64,000 bases of DNA from an uncultured Gemmiger sp. (GCA_934502625.1 CAKSUQ010000003.1:1-64000); one strand, 5' to 3'. Positions 30,778 through 40,506 are shown, counted from the first letter of the stretch. Notes: a model not told the origin generated them from the sequence alone. Translations and numbers: made by a program.

Positions 30778-32220
30778 TCACAGCTTGAAATACCGTTTTG
30801 CGTTGTAATAGCTCACGCCCTCGACGATCTTCTGCAGAGCCTTCTCGTCGTTGGGGTACTCGCCGTTCTCGACCCAGTTGCCAACGAGGTTGCACAGCAG
30901 GCGGCGGAACAGCTCGTGGCGGGTGTAGCTCAGGAAGCTGCGGCTGTCGGTCAGCATACCGATGAAGTTGCCCAGAATGCCCAGACGCGCCAGCGTGCGC
31001 ATCTGCTGGTACATGCCGTCGTTCGTGTCGCAGAACCACCACGCGGAGCCCAGCTGGATCTTGCCGGGGATCTCGTCGTCCTGGAACGAGCCGAGCATCG
31101 TGCCCAGCATGTCGCAGTCGGCGGGGTTCAGGCTGTACAGGATGGTCTTCGGGCAGCTGTCGTTTTTCGTCAGGTCGCTCAGCAGGTGGGTCAGCGGCGC
31201 GCCGGAGGCCGTCACCGCGATCATGTCAAAGCCGGTGTCGGGGCCCAGCTTGCGGAACATCTTCTCGTTGGAGTTGCGCAGGCAGCTGAAATGAACCTGC
31301 ATGACAACGTCGTTTTCCTTGTACATGGCGCCCAGCTTCAGCAGCAGGTAGGTCATGTACTCGTCGGCTTCCTGCTGGGTCAGCTTCTCGCCGGCCATGG
31401 CCTTCTTGAAGGCAGCGGTGGCCTTCTCGGCGTTCGTCTCGGCGTAGGGCACATAATCCAGACCCTGATCAGCGGCGCGGCAGCCCATCTCGACGAAGAA
31501 CTTCAGGCGCTCCTCCAGCGCGCTGACGACGCAGTTGGCGCAGGCGAACTTGCGGCCGACGACCTCCTCCAGCTTGTGAATGTAGTCGACGAAGCCCTCT
31601 TTGTAGATGGCGACGGCCTTGTCGGGGCGGAAGGACGGAGCGACGACGACCTTGATGGACTCGTCCGCCGCGATCTTCTTGTGCCACTCCAGCGTGTCGA
31701 TGGGGTCATCGGTGGTGCCGACCATCGCGACGTTGCTCTGCTCGATCAGGCCGCGGACGGTCATCTTCGGGTCATTCTGCAGCTTGTCGTTGCAGAGGTT
31801 CCAGACCTCCTCGGCGGTGTCGCCGTTCAGGACGCCCTCGTAGCCGAAGTATTTCTTCAGCTCCAGATGGCACCAAGTGTACATCGGGTTGCCAATGGCC
31901 ATCGGCAGCGCCTCGGCGAACTTCTGGAAGCGCTCGCGGTCGGGCTTGTCGCCGGTGATGTACTCCTCCGGCACGCCGTTGGAGCGCATCAGACGCCACT
32001 TGTAGTGGTCGCCCGCATAGCTGTCGGTGCCGTCGGGCAGGACGGTGTGGCCGCCCAGCCAGACCTGCGCGAGGTTCTCAAAGCGGCGATCCTCGTAGAT
32101 CTCCTTCGGGGGGATGTGGCAGTGGTAGTCGATGATGGGCAGCTTTTCCGAATACTCATGGTACAGGTGCTGTGCGGTGGGGGTATCCAGCAAAAAGTCC
32201 TTGTCCATAAACGCTTTCAT
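30778..32220 (-). CDS. uxaC: Glucuronate (uronate) isomerase
   Basis: A 480-residue UxaC that converts D-glucuronate to D-fructuronate and D-galacturonate to D-tagaturonate. Motifs: the metal-binding IDYHCHIPPKEI near the N-terminus, WCHLELKKYFGYEG, and LARLGILGNFIGMLTDSRSFLSYTRHELFRRLLCN near the C-terminus with conserved D-S-R. ATG 32220 has AAAGGAG upstream. It stands alone here: no uxuA, uxuB or uronate kinase nearby, so the rest of the pathway must be elsewhere. A promoter lies at 32304-32332. Confidence 0.96.
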   Translation of the reverse strand: MKAFMDKDFLLDTPTAQHLYHEYSEKLPIIDYHCHIPPKEIYEDRRFENLAQVWLGGHTVLPDGTDSYAGDHYKWRLMRSNGVPEEYITGDKPDRERFQKFAEALPMAIGNPMYTWCHLELKKYFGYEGVLNGDTAEEVWNLCNDKLQNDPKMTVRGLIEQSNVAMVGTTDDPIDTLEWHKKIAADESIKVVVAPSFRPDKAVAIYKEGFVDYIHKLEEVVGRKFACANCVVSALEERLKFFVEMGCRAADQGLDYVPYAETNAEKATAAFKKAMAGEKLTQQEADEYMTYLLLKLGAMYKENDVVMQVHFSCLRNSNEKMFRKLGPDTGFDMIAVTASGAPLTHLLSDLTKNDSCPKTILYSLNPADCDMLGTMLGSFQDDEIPGKIQLGSAWWFCDTNDGMYQQMRTLARLGILGNFIGMLTDSRSFLSYTRHELFRRLLCNLVGNWVENGEYPNDEKALQKIVEGVSYYNAKRYFKL

Positions 32221-32303
32221 GTATAGACGCTCCTTTAATAATGGGTGATAGACGGGCGCTGCCCCAAGGCCAAGCGACCCCAAAACAGCATTCTTATGCT
32301 TTT

Positions 32304-32332
32304 ATTATACATGGCAAAAACTGCTTTAACAA
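32304..32332 (-). promoter_or_regulatory. uxaC promoter
   Basis: Minus strand TTGTTA (32332-32327), 17-bp spacer, TATAAT (32309-32304). Confidence 0.75.
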
Positions 32333-32447
32333 GTTGCAAAAATTGCTAGTTCCGCGCGAAGGGATAGCGAAAAAATGCAAGCTATAGTATGATAAAGAAA
32401 AATACCGGGCAGCCCCGCCGCCCGCGCTATGAAAAAGGAGAACTGCA

Positions 32448-33320
32448 ATGTCCAAGCTGACTACCGGCGTCTACGAAAAGTACGGCGTTTCCTACAAGAC
32501 CCTGACCTTGACCGACGGCGACTGCGCCTTCACCGTCACGCCCGAAAAGGGCGGCATGGCGACCTCGTTCACCAAAAACGGCGACGAGTACCTTTGGCTG
32601 CGCGACAAGAACTTTGAATCCACCGACCGCCCCCGCTGCGGCATCCCCATCCTGTTCCCGAACTGCGGCAAGCCGGACGGCGGCGTGCACCACTTCGACG
32701 GCGCGGACTGCCCGATCGAGATCCACGGCCTTGCTGACCTTCTGCCGTGGCAGGTGAAATCCGCCAACGACAGCGCCATCGAGCTTTCGCTGGCTCCCAA
32801 CGGCCTGACGAAGTTCGTCTACCCGTTCGAGTTTGCGCTGACGATGCGCTACACCCTCAGCGGCAGCACCGCGACACTGGCGCTGACCGTGGCGAACCAC
32901 GACAGCAAACCGATGCCGTTCAGCGTCGGCTTCCATCCGTATTTCGCCGCCAGCAAGCTGGAAAATGTCGCGTTCGACATCGACGCCGCGACCTGCAGCG
33001 AGAACGCCAAGGGCGAGCAGCCCGCCGCGCCCGCGGCCATCACGCTGACCCGCAAGGAGGGCAGCGCCGATTCCATCCGCCTGCTGACCGGCGTGAAAAG
33101 TCCGATGCGCCTGACTGACGCCGGCAACGGCCACACGGTCACGGTCGATTTCGACGAGAGCGTTTTCACGAACGGCGTGCTCTGGCAGCAGGACGCCGAG
33201 CGCTTCGTCTGCATGGAGCCGTGGAACGGCTGGGCGAACTCCGTCAACGAGCCCGGCCATCACGAGACCCTGAACCCCGGCGAGAGCAAGGAGTTCAAGT
33301 GGAGCGTAACGATCGGGTAA
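32448..33320 (+). CDS. Aldose 1-epimerase family protein
   Basis: A 290-residue mutarotase-fold protein. Recognisable parts are GGMATSFTKNGDEYLWL, RCGIPILFPNCG, VGFHPYFA with the catalytic-type His, and FVCMEPWNGWANSVN with a likely catalytic Glu. The group includes galactose mutarotase and glucose-6-phosphate 1-epimerase (YeaD); RCGIPILFP and EPW resemble the latter. It interconverts alpha and beta forms of a sugar or sugar phosphate in the cytosol (no signal peptide). AAAAGGAG precedes the ATG. It is divergent from uxaC and followed by a terminator. Confidence 0.88.
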   Translation: MSKLTTGVYEKYGVSYKTLTLTDGDCAFTVTPEKGGMATSFTKNGDEYLWLRDKNFESTDRPRCGIPILFPNCGKPDGGVHHFDGADCPIEIHGLADLLPWQVKSANDSAIELSLAPNGLTKFVYPFEFALTMRYTLSGSTATLALTVANHDSKPMPFSVGFHPYFAASKLENVAFDIDAATCSENAKGEQPAAPAAITLTRKEGSADSIRLLTGVKSPMRLTDAGNGHTVTVDFDESVFTNGVLWQQDAERFVCMEPWNGWANSVNEPGHHETLNPGESKEFKWSVTIG

Positions 33321-33333
33321 CCGTATAAAGTAT

Positions 33334-33373
33334 AAAAGCGAGTGTCCATCGGGTAGAATGGGCACTCGCTTTT
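33334..33373 (+). terminator. Terminator after the aldose epimerase gene
   Basis: AAAAGCGAGTGTCC (33334-33347) pairs with GGGCACTCGCTTTT (33360-33373), then more T residues. Confidence 0.88.
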
Positions 33374-33397
33374 TTGTTGTGTGACAGCCGTGAACCT

Positions 33398-33560
33398 TTC
33401 GGGTCGTCGGGGACGCCGACCCCTACGCCACCGTAGGGGCGGGGCTCTGCTCCGCCCGCAAAACGCTGCGGCTGTCGCTGCACGGCGGGGTGGGGTCACC
33501 CCGCCCTACGCACCACGATATCTTTGGCCGTAGGGGCGCACCTGCGTGTGCGCCCGTGCG
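33398..33560. repeat. Cluster of family A hairpin repeats
   Basis: At least three palindromic units in tandem: GGGTCGTCGGGGACGCCGACCC, CGTAGGGGCGGGGCT/GCTCCGCCCG, GGCGGGGTGG/TCACCCCGCC and CCGTAGGGGCGCAC/GTGCGCCCG. No gene is present in the 460-bp gap other than the promoter and leader of ilvA. Confidence 0.75.
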
Positions 33561-33658
33561 AGGCTTTCTCTGCCGCTTCTATTTCCGGGTCGATTTTATG
33601 AATCCTGCACAGGAATCTTTCAACATCATTGTATAATTCAATGATGAAAATATTTCAC

Positions 33659-33687
33659 TTTACAAATTAGCAAATTTCAACTATACT
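33659..33687 (+). promoter_or_regulatory. Promoter of threonine dehydratase gene
   Basis: TTTACA (33659-33664), 17-bp spacer, TATACT (33682-33687). Confidence 0.8.
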
Positions 33688-33693
33688 CATGTC

Positions 33694-33781
33694 AGTGTCT
33701 CGGCTGCAAGGACGCAGCCCTGAGCCCGATCCGGTCAAGCTGGGTCGGGCTGAACTATTGCCAAAAAAGAAGGAGCACCCC
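33694..33781 (+). ncRNA. Structured RNA leader of threonine dehydratase gene
   Basis: The predicted 88-nt leader holds two neat hairpins: CTC-GGCTGC/GCAGCC-CT-GAG with loop AAGGAC, and AGCCCGATCC/GGGTCGGGCT. The ribosome binding site follows (AAGAAGGAG). It does not match a riboswitch class I can name; it may control translation. Confidence 0.5.
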
Positions 33782-34987
33782 ATGCTTACGCTTGATAAGA
33801 TCTACCACGCAAAATTCGTTTTAAAGCAGGTCGCCCGCAAGACCGACCTGATCGCCGCCCCGCGTCTCTGCCCCGGCACCGAGCTGTACCTCAAAACCGA
33901 GAATTTGCAGGTCACCGGCAGCTTCAAGGTGCGCGGCGCGTACTATAAAATCAGCCAGCTGTCCGAGGAGGAGCGCGCCAAGGGCGTCATTGCCTGCTCG
34001 GCGGGCAATCACGCGCAGGGCGTGGCGCTGGCCGCGACCCGCATGGGCATCAAGAGCGTCGTCTGCATGCCCGACGGCGCGCCCATCATGAAGGTAGAGA
34101 GCACGAAGCGCCTCGGCGCAGAGGTCGAGCTGGTCAAGGGCACCTACGACGACGCCCACGACCGCGCGGTCGAATTGCAGGAGCAGACCGGCATGACCTT
34201 CATCCACCCCTACGACGACGAGCTTGTCATCGCGGGGCAGGGGACGATCGGGTTGGAAATTCTCGACCAGCTGCCCGACGTGGATGCGGTCATCGTGCCC
34301 ATCGGCGGCGGCGGCCTGATTTCCGGCGTGGCGTTCGCCATCAAGAGCCTGCGCCCCGAAGTGAAGATTTACGGTGTGCAGGCGGCGGGTGCGCCCAGCA
34401 TGGAGCACGCCTTCCACGACCACAGGTACGAGACGCTGGACAGCGCCGTGACCTTTGCTGACGGCATCGCGGTCAAGACGCCCGGCGAGACGACCTTCGA
34501 CATGGTAAGCCACTACGTCGACGAGATCGTCACGGTCAGCGAGGACGAGATTGCCGCCGCGATTCTGGCGCTGATGGAGAATCAGAAACTCGTCGCCGAG
34601 GGCGCGGGCGCCACGCCGGTGGCCGCCGCGCTGTTCGGCAAGCTGCCGCTGGCTGGCAAAAAGACCGTCTGCCTGATCTCCGGCGGCAACATTGACGTGA
34701 ACATCCTCTCCCGCGTCATCACCCGCGGCCTTGTCATGAGCGGCCGAAAGACGAACCTGATGATTGCCTTGGAGGACAAGCCCGGCCAGCTGAGCCTTGT
34801 CAGCGACATTGTCTCGGCCTGCGGCGCGAACGTCGTCAGCGTCCACCACGACCGCAGCGACGCCAACATGGCGATTACCAGCTGCTTCCTGAAGCTGGGG
34901 CTGGAAACGAGAGACGCCGCCCAAATCGAAATGATCAGGCAGAAGCTGACCGAAGCTGGATTTAAGCTGGTGACGGAGAGAGCGTAA
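33782..34987 (+). CDS. ilvA: Threonine ammonia-lyase (threonine dehydratase) with ACT domain
   Basis: A 401-residue fold-type II PLP enzyme that deaminates L-threonine to 2-oxobutanoate, the entry to isoleucine. The Schiff-base lysine lies in GSFKVRGAYYK (near residue 49), the phosphate loop is PIGGGGLISG, and a C-terminal ACT domain follows (KPGQLSLVSDIVSACGANVVSVHHDR, about 328-353). The length and single ACT-like tail match the short, often catabolic-type enzymes of Clostridia (TdcB/IlvA group). ATG 33782 has AAGGAG; the 31-codon upstream extension covers the structured leader and is unlikely to be coding. It lies 2 kb before ilvBNCD. Confidence 0.92.
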   Translation: MLTLDKIYHAKFVLKQVARKTDLIAAPRLCPGTELYLKTENLQVTGSFKVRGAYYKISQLSEEERAKGVIACSAGNHAQGVALAATRMGIKSVVCMPDGAPIMKVESTKRLGAEVELVKGTYDDAHDRAVELQEQTGMTFIHPYDDELVIAGQGTIGLEILDQLPDVDAVIVPIGGGGLISGVAFAIKSLRPEVKIYGVQAAGAPSMEHAFHDHRYETLDSAVTFADGIAVKTPGETTFDMVSHYVDEIVTVSEDEIAAAILALMENQKLVAEGAGATPVAAALFGKLPLAGKKTVCLISGGNIDVNILSRVITRGLVMSGRKTNLMIALEDKPGQLSLVSDIVSACGANVVSVHHDRSDANMAITSCFLKLGLETRDAAQIEMIRQKLTEAGFKLVTERA

Positions 34988-34994
34988 AACACAC

Positions 34995-35155
34995 GTAAGG
35001 GCGGGCATTGCCCGCCCGCAGAACCATGTAACAACTACAAAGTTTCCGGGCGGATATGGAATCCGCCCCTACGCTGTAGGGGTCGGCGTCCTCGACGACC
35101 CGGAAAGTCCGCAGCGACACAAAGCGCCTGCGGGCGAACAATGTTCGCCCCTACA
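34995..35155. repeat. Tandem family A hairpin repeats
   Basis: Four palindromes in 160 bp: GGGCGGGCAT/TGCCCGCCC, GGGCGGATAT/AATCCGCCCCTAC, GTAGGGGTCGGCGTC/GACGACCC and GCGGGCGAACA/ATGTTCGCCCCTAC. Confidence 0.75.
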
Positions 35156-35173
35156 AAAGCGGTGAAGGAAGCG

Positions 35174-36349
35174 TCAAACCTTCACTCCCGCCGCCAGCAG
35201 TTCCACAAACTGCTTCGCGACGCGGGGGCTGCGACCACCGGCGCGCAGGGCGAAGGCCGCGCCCTTGATGAACAGCTGGTCGCTGGGCATCTGGACGTTG
35301 TACTGCTTCGCCAGTTCGAGCAAAATGCGGTCGTAGCGATCCTTATCCGGCTGCTGGAAGGTGATCGTCAGCCCGAACCGCGCCGACAGGCTCATCAGCT
35401 CCTGTCGGGTGTCCATCGCGTGCAGGTCGTCGCCGCTGCGGTCGGCCATCGTCTCCTTGACAAGGTGGCGGCGGTTGCTCGTGGCGTAGACCGCGACGTT
35501 GTGGCTGCGCCCGCCGACGCCGCCCTCCAGAATCGCTTTCAGCGCGGCAAAGTTGTCGTCGTTGGACGCGAAGCTCAGGTCGTCGATGAACAGGATGAAC
35601 TTCAGCGGATTTTTCGCCAGCTCGTCCATCAGGGCGGGGATCTGGTACAGCTGGTTCTTCTTCACTTCGATCAGGCGCAGACCGTCGGGCGCAAATTCGT
35701 TCGCAATGGCCTTGACCGTGCTGGATTTGCCTGTGCCCGCGTCGCCGTAAAGCAAAACGTTATTGGCGGGGCGGCCTTCCAGCAGGGCGCGGGTGTTGGC
35801 GATGACCTTCTCCCGCTCCTGCTCATAGCCGGGCAGCTCGCTCAGGCGCTGCGGGTCGGGGTAGCGCACCGGCACAAGACGGCCATCCTCCAGCGCAAAG
35901 ACGTGGTGGCGGGCAAACATGCCGTAGCCCTTCTTGCCTGCGGCGGCGCGCCGCGCCTGATACGCCGCGTGATAGTCGGCGTCGGGCGTTATCTCCCACC
36001 GGGGCAGGAACGCCGCCGCGCCGGGGAAGACCTCGTCCAGCGCGGCGCGGCCAAGCTGCTGCAGAAAGTCCAGCTCGCTGTGCAGCGTGGCTTCCAGCAC
36101 CGCCCCGGCATCCTGCCCGGCGGCCACCCGCAGGCAGAGGTTCTCGTTTTCCAGCACAGCGTCCAGCAGCACCTGCGTCCAGTTTGTACCGCGGATGAAC
36201 AGTTCCGCCTCAAAGGCGGCTGCCGCGCCCGTCAGGGCATCCTCGTCCGCCGCCAGCGCAGTACGCAGAGAGCCGAGCGGCTCGACCGAGAGCAGCCCGC
36301 GAAACACCACAAGCCCGTCCAGACGAGCTAACCATTCATTACGCAACAT
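35174..36349 (-). CDS. AAA ATPase of the DUF815 family
   Basis: A 391-residue protein of the DUF815 group. N-terminal 190 residues are helical and family-specific. The ATPase core has Walker A GDAGTGKSSTVKAI (near residue 200), Walker B FILFIDDLSFA, a VYATSNRRHLV sensor region and a FGLTITFQQPDKDRYDRI arginine region. It is typically a stand-alone ATPase in Firmicutes with no experimentally settled role. ATG 36349 has AAAGGA at 8 bases; an ATG at 36355 sits too close. It is divergent from ilvBNCD. Its C-terminus meets a block of family A repeats. Confidence 0.9.
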   Translation of the reverse strand: MLRNEWLARLDGLVVFRGLLSVEPLGSLRTALAADEDALTGAAAAFEAELFIRGTNWTQVLLDAVLENENLCLRVAAGQDAGAVLEATLHSELDFLQQLGRAALDEVFPGAAAFLPRWEITPDADYHAAYQARRAAAGKKGYGMFARHHVFALEDGRLVPVRYPDPQRLSELPGYEQEREKVIANTRALLEGRPANNVLLYGDAGTGKSSTVKAIANEFAPDGLRLIEVKKNQLYQIPALMDELAKNPLKFILFIDDLSFASNDDNFAALKAILEGGVGGRSHNVAVYATSNRRHLVKETMADRSGDDLHAMDTRQELMSLSARFGLTITFQQPDKDRYDRILLELAKQYNVQMPSDQLFIKGAAFALRAGGRSPRVAKQFVELLAAGVKV

Positions 36350-36387
36350 ATTCATAATCCTTTCCCAAGAGAATCACTCTTACCCAC

Positions 36388-36416
36388 AGTATACCTGCCG
36401 CGACAAAAACTTGCAA
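36388..36416 (-). promoter_or_regulatory. Promoter of DUF815 ATPase gene
   Basis: Minus strand TTGCAA (36416-36411), 17-bp spacer, TATACT (36393-36388). Confidence 0.75.
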
Positions 36417-36444
36417 GGTTTGTTGCAGAATTTTCAAGCAAGCC

Positions 36445-36473
36445 TTGACAAGTGCGCAAAAATACGGTATAGT
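36445..36473 (+). promoter_or_regulatory. ilvBNCD promoter
   Basis: TTGACA (36445-36450), 17-bp spacer, TATAGT (36468-36473); the T-box leader starts near 36480. Confidence 0.85.
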
Positions 36474-36479
36474 GTAACA

Positions 36480-36750
36480 CAAATCCAGATAATGCTTGGA
36501 TGGGAAGTTAGTAACGGTTTCGCCCCCTACAGAGAACTGCCGGTCGGTGCAAGGCAGCAGGGAAGTGCAGACCGCGAACTGATCCCGGAGCAGACCGCCC
36601 GAAACAACCAGTAGGGCGATACGGGCGCACCCGTTACAGTGCCGGACTTTGTTGGAAGTCCATGAGTGGGGGCATTGTCCCAATAAGAGTGGTACCGCAG
36701 AGCTATACACAGGCTTTGTCTCTTGGAATACAGGGGGCAAAGCCTGTTTG
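36480..36750 (+). ncRNA. T-box leader of ilvBNCD, probable Leu specifier
   Basis: The long stem I base is GTAACGG (36510-36516) pairing with CCGTTAC near 36630, and the T-box sequence is AGAGTGGTACCGCAGAG (36687-36703). The specifier is most simply CTG (36579-36581) in the GAA-CTG-ATCCCGGAGC context, i.e. leucine; ATC (isoleucine) one frame over is less likely. The terminator is ACAGGCTTTG (36709-36718) with CAAAGCCTGT (36738-36747), then a T-rich tract. Uncharged tRNA binding would allow read-through into ilvB. Confidence 0.92.
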
Positions 36751-36776
36751 TTTTATTCTTTGCCCCTCATGCGGGA

Positions 36777-36825
36777 GGGCGTAGGGCAGGGACACCTGAC
36801 CTCAGGCCGCCCTACAAACTTTCGG
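36777..36825. repeat. Family A-like hairpin repeat in the ilvB leader
   Basis: GGGCGTAGGGCAGG...CCTCAGGCCGCCCTAC, an imperfect palindrome between the T-box terminator and ilvB. Confidence 0.5.
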
Positions 36826-36860
36826 GAAGTCACCACAGCGCATCAGGAAGGAGCAAAACC

Positions 36861-38525
36861 ATGAAATTGACCGGTTCACAGATCTTCGTCGAAGTGCTGG
36901 TCGAGCAGGGCGTTGATACCCTGTTCGGCTACCCCGGCGGCGCAGTGCTGAATCTGTATGACGAATTGTATAAAAATTCTGATCGTATACGTCACGTATT
37001 GACCGCCCACGAGCAGGGCGCGTCCCACGCGGCGGACGGCTACGCCCGCGCCACCGGCCGCACCGGCGTCGTGCTGGCGACCAGCGGCCCCGGTGCCACG
37101 AACCTCGTCACCGGCATCGCCACCGCCTACATGGACAGCGTGCCGATGGTTGCCTTCACCGGCAACGTTGCCACGACGCTGCTGGGCAAGGACTCGTTCC
37201 AAGAGGCCTACATCGAGGGCATCACAATGCCCATCACGAAGCACAACTACACGGTGCGCCGCGTCGAAGATCTGGCCGACACGATGCGCGCGGCCTTCCG
37301 CATCGCGCAGTCCGGCCGCAAAGGTCCCGTCCTCGTCGACATCCCGAAGGACGTCACCGCCGCCGTCTGCGAGTTCACCCCCAAGGCACCGGAGCTCATC
37401 CGCACCGTGACCCATTATAATGAAGACGACGTCAAAAAGGCCGCCCAGCTCATCAACGAGGCGGAGCGCCCCATCGTCTACTTCGGCGGCGGCGTCCGCA
37501 GCGCGGCAGGCTGCCAGCCGCTGCGCGACCTGCTGGAAAAGACCGGCATGCCCGCCACCTATACCCTGATGGCCGCAGGCGTCCTCAGCTACGGCGAGCC
37601 GCACAACCTCGGCATGCTGGGCATGCACGGCTGCTACGCCGCCAACAAGGCCATTGATGAGGCCGACCTCGTCATCGCGGTCGGTACGCGGTTCAGCGAC
37701 CGCGTCGCCCTCAAGCCCGACACCTTCGCCAAGCGCGCCAAGATCATCCAGATCGACATTGACCCCAGCGAGCTGGGCAAGAACGTCGACATTGACCTGA
37801 GCCTGACCGGCGACGCCAGCTATATTTTACAGGCGATTTTGCCCTACGTCGAAAAGACCGAGCACAAGCTCTGGATGGAGCAGATCCGCAGCTGGCAGAA
37901 AAACGACTACAAGCCGGTGGACAGCGAAACCGAGCTGAAGCCGCACCAGATCATCGACGAGATCTGCAATCAGGCGGGTCCCGAAGCGGTCTACGTCACC
38001 GACGTCGGCCAGCACCAGATGTGGGCGGCGCAGTACCTGCACCACACCAAGAGCCGTGGCTTCCTGACCAGCGGCGGCCTCGGCACGATGGGCTTCGGCT
38101 ACGGCGCGGCCATCGGCGCGCAGATGGCGCTGGGCAACGACGCCCGCGTCGTCATGCTGACCGGCGACGGCTCGTTCCACATGAACCTGAACGAGGCCTG
38201 CACCGCCGTCAGCTACGAGCTGCCCATCATCACGGTCATCTTTGACAATCAGGTGCTCGGCATGGTGCGCCAGTGGCAGACGACCTTCTACGGGAAGCGC
38301 TATTCCGACACTGACCCCCACCGCCGCACCGATTTCGTCAAGCTGGCCGAGGGCTTCGGTGCCAAGGGCTACCGCGCCGAAACGCCCGCCGAGTTCAAGG
38401 CGGCCTTCGCCGACGCGATGAAGCAGAAAGGCCCCAGCTGGATCGACTGCCGCATCGGCAAGGACGAGAAGGTCCTGCCGATGATCCCCGGCGGCGGCGA
38501 CATCAACGACATCATCATGGAATGA
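36861..38525 (+). CDS. ilvB: Acetolactate synthase large subunit
   Basis: A 554-residue ThDP enzyme that makes acetolactate or acetohydroxybutyrate, the first common step of branched-chain amino acid synthesis. Motifs: FGYPGGAVLNLYDEL, HEQGASHAADGYARATGRTGV (ThDP-activating Glu), GPGATNLVTGIATAYMDSVP, the FAD region RFSDRVA and the ThDP-binding GDGSFHMNLNE. ATG 36861 has GGAAGGAG upstream; the longer frame covers the leader. It is 11 nt before the small subunit gene. Controlled by the T-box leader. Confidence 0.97.
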   Translation: MKLTGSQIFVEVLVEQGVDTLFGYPGGAVLNLYDELYKNSDRIRHVLTAHEQGASHAADGYARATGRTGVVLATSGPGATNLVTGIATAYMDSVPMVAFTGNVATTLLGKDSFQEAYIEGITMPITKHNYTVRRVEDLADTMRAAFRIAQSGRKGPVLVDIPKDVTAAVCEFTPKAPELIRTVTHYNEDDVKKAAQLINEAERPIVYFGGGVRSAAGCQPLRDLLEKTGMPATYTLMAAGVLSYGEPHNLGMLGMHGCYAANKAIDEADLVIAVGTRFSDRVALKPDTFAKRAKIIQIDIDPSELGKNVDIDLSLTGDASYILQAILPYVEKTEHKLWMEQIRSWQKNDYKPVDSETELKPHQIIDEICNQAGPEAVYVTDVGQHQMWAAQYLHHTKSRGFLTSGGLGTMGFGYGAAIGAQMALGNDARVVMLTGDGSFHMNLNEACTAVSYELPIITVIFDNQVLGMVRQWQTTFYGKRYSDTDPHRRTDFVKLAEGFGAKGYRAETPAEFKAAFADAMKQKGPSWIDCRIGKDEKVLPMIPGGGDINDIIME

Positions 38526-38535
38526 GGTGGCACGC

Positions 38536-39102
38536 ATGGAACAAAATAACACACGGCGGGTCATCAGCCTGCTGGTCGACAACTCCAACGGCGTTCTGGC
38601 GCGCATTTCCAGCCTGTTCTGCCGCCGCGGCTTCAACATCGACAGCCTGACGGTCTCGGCCACGAACGACCCCGCCGTCAGCCGCATCACCGTAACGCTG
38701 CGCGGCAGCGAACAGGCGCTGACCCAGCTGATTTTGCAGACCGATCGCTTGGAAGTCACCCGTCAGGTTTTTGAGCTTGACCCCGACAAGAGCCTGCAGC
38801 GCGAACTGCTGCTGTTAAAGGTCGCCTGCGACAACCAGAACCGCGCCGAGCTGCGGGAGATTTCCAGCATCTACAAGGCGAAGATCATCGACCTGTCGCC
38901 CGACAGCATGGTGTTTGAGCTAACCGGCAAGCCCGACAAGATCGACGCTTTCCTGACGATGTTCAAGGGCTATGACATCTTGGAGCTTTGCCGCACCGGC
39001 GTCACCGCTCTGGAGCGCGGCGGCAAGCACCAGCACATGCAAAAGCCCGCGCAGGAGGTACGAGAGGCGCAGCTGCCCCTGCCGGGGACGCATTGCCATT
39101 GA
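38536..39102 (+). CDS. ilvN: Acetolactate synthase small subunit
   Basis: A 188-residue regulatory subunit with an N-terminal ACT domain (RVISLLVDNSNGVLARISSLFCRRGFNIDSLTV, residues 7-39) that binds valine, followed by a second ACT-like C-terminal domain (LLLLKVACDNQNRAELREISSIYKAKI onward). It activates IlvB and gives feedback control. ATG 38536 is preferred over GTG 38527; GAGGTGG lies 6 bases before it. It is somewhat longer than the 160-170 residues usual for the family, with a charged His/Gln-rich end that overlaps a repeat element. Confidence 0.92.
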   Translation: MEQNNTRRVISLLVDNSNGVLARISSLFCRRGFNIDSLTVSATNDPAVSRITVTLRGSEQALTQLILQTDRLEVTRQVFELDPDKSLQRELLLLKVACDNQNRAELREISSIYKAKIIDLSPDSMVFELTGKPDKIDAFLTMFKGYDILELCRTGVTALERGGKHQHMQKPAQEVREAQLPLPGTHCH

Positions 39103-39262
39103 GCGAAGCTCAATGGCAAGATAAAAGATAAGAGATAAAAGATAAAAAATGTCGTGGATTGCGTCACTGGCGCTCCGCTCAAAAATTTGTTTTTGCCCGC
39201 TGGGCAAAAACTCCACAATTTCTCTTATCTATTATCTTTGTATCTATTATCTAATTTTTGTT
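39093..39262. repeat. AT-rich compound hairpin element between ilvN and ilvC
   Basis: CATTGAGC-GAA-GCTCAATG is followed by four GATAA(A)A-type repeats, then GTTTTTGCCC-GCT-GGGCAAAAAC, then ATCT/TTATC-type repeats that can pair with the first set. The whole is about 170 bp, folds on itself, and is unlike the flanking GC-rich genes. Confidence 0.6.
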
Positions 39263-39293
39263 TCCCATTAAAAATTCAAATATATAAACTTAA

Positions 39294-40334
<1,041 letters not shown>

Positions 40335-40349
40335 TTGTAAAACAGCCCC

Positions 40350-40506
40350 AAGCTCTGTTGGGGTCGGTGCGAGCATCGCCCCCACAATATTCGCATTACC
40401 GGCATCTCTGTAGGGGCCGGGTATGCCCGGCCCTCAACCTGACGGCGGCCACCCGTCACCGGATTTCTGCCGCAAGGTTGAGGGCGAGGCATGCCTCGCC
40501 CCTACT
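40350..40506. repeat. Tandem family A hairpin repeats between ilvC and ilvD
   Basis: TTGGGGTCGGTGCGAGCATCGCCCCCA, TGTAGGGGCCGGGTA/TGCCCGGCCC and GGGCGAGGCA/TGCCTCGCCCCTAC with a GGCGGCC...CGGATTTCTGCCG core. Confidence 0.75.

Noticed and set aside
30916..32226. Plus-strand frame opposite uxaC
   Set aside because: Repetitive Leu/Ala/Val-rich translation without motifs, covering a well-supported uxaC.
33398..33560. CRISPR array
   Set aside because: The repeats are palindromes with variable arms and no equal spacers, and no cas genes are near.
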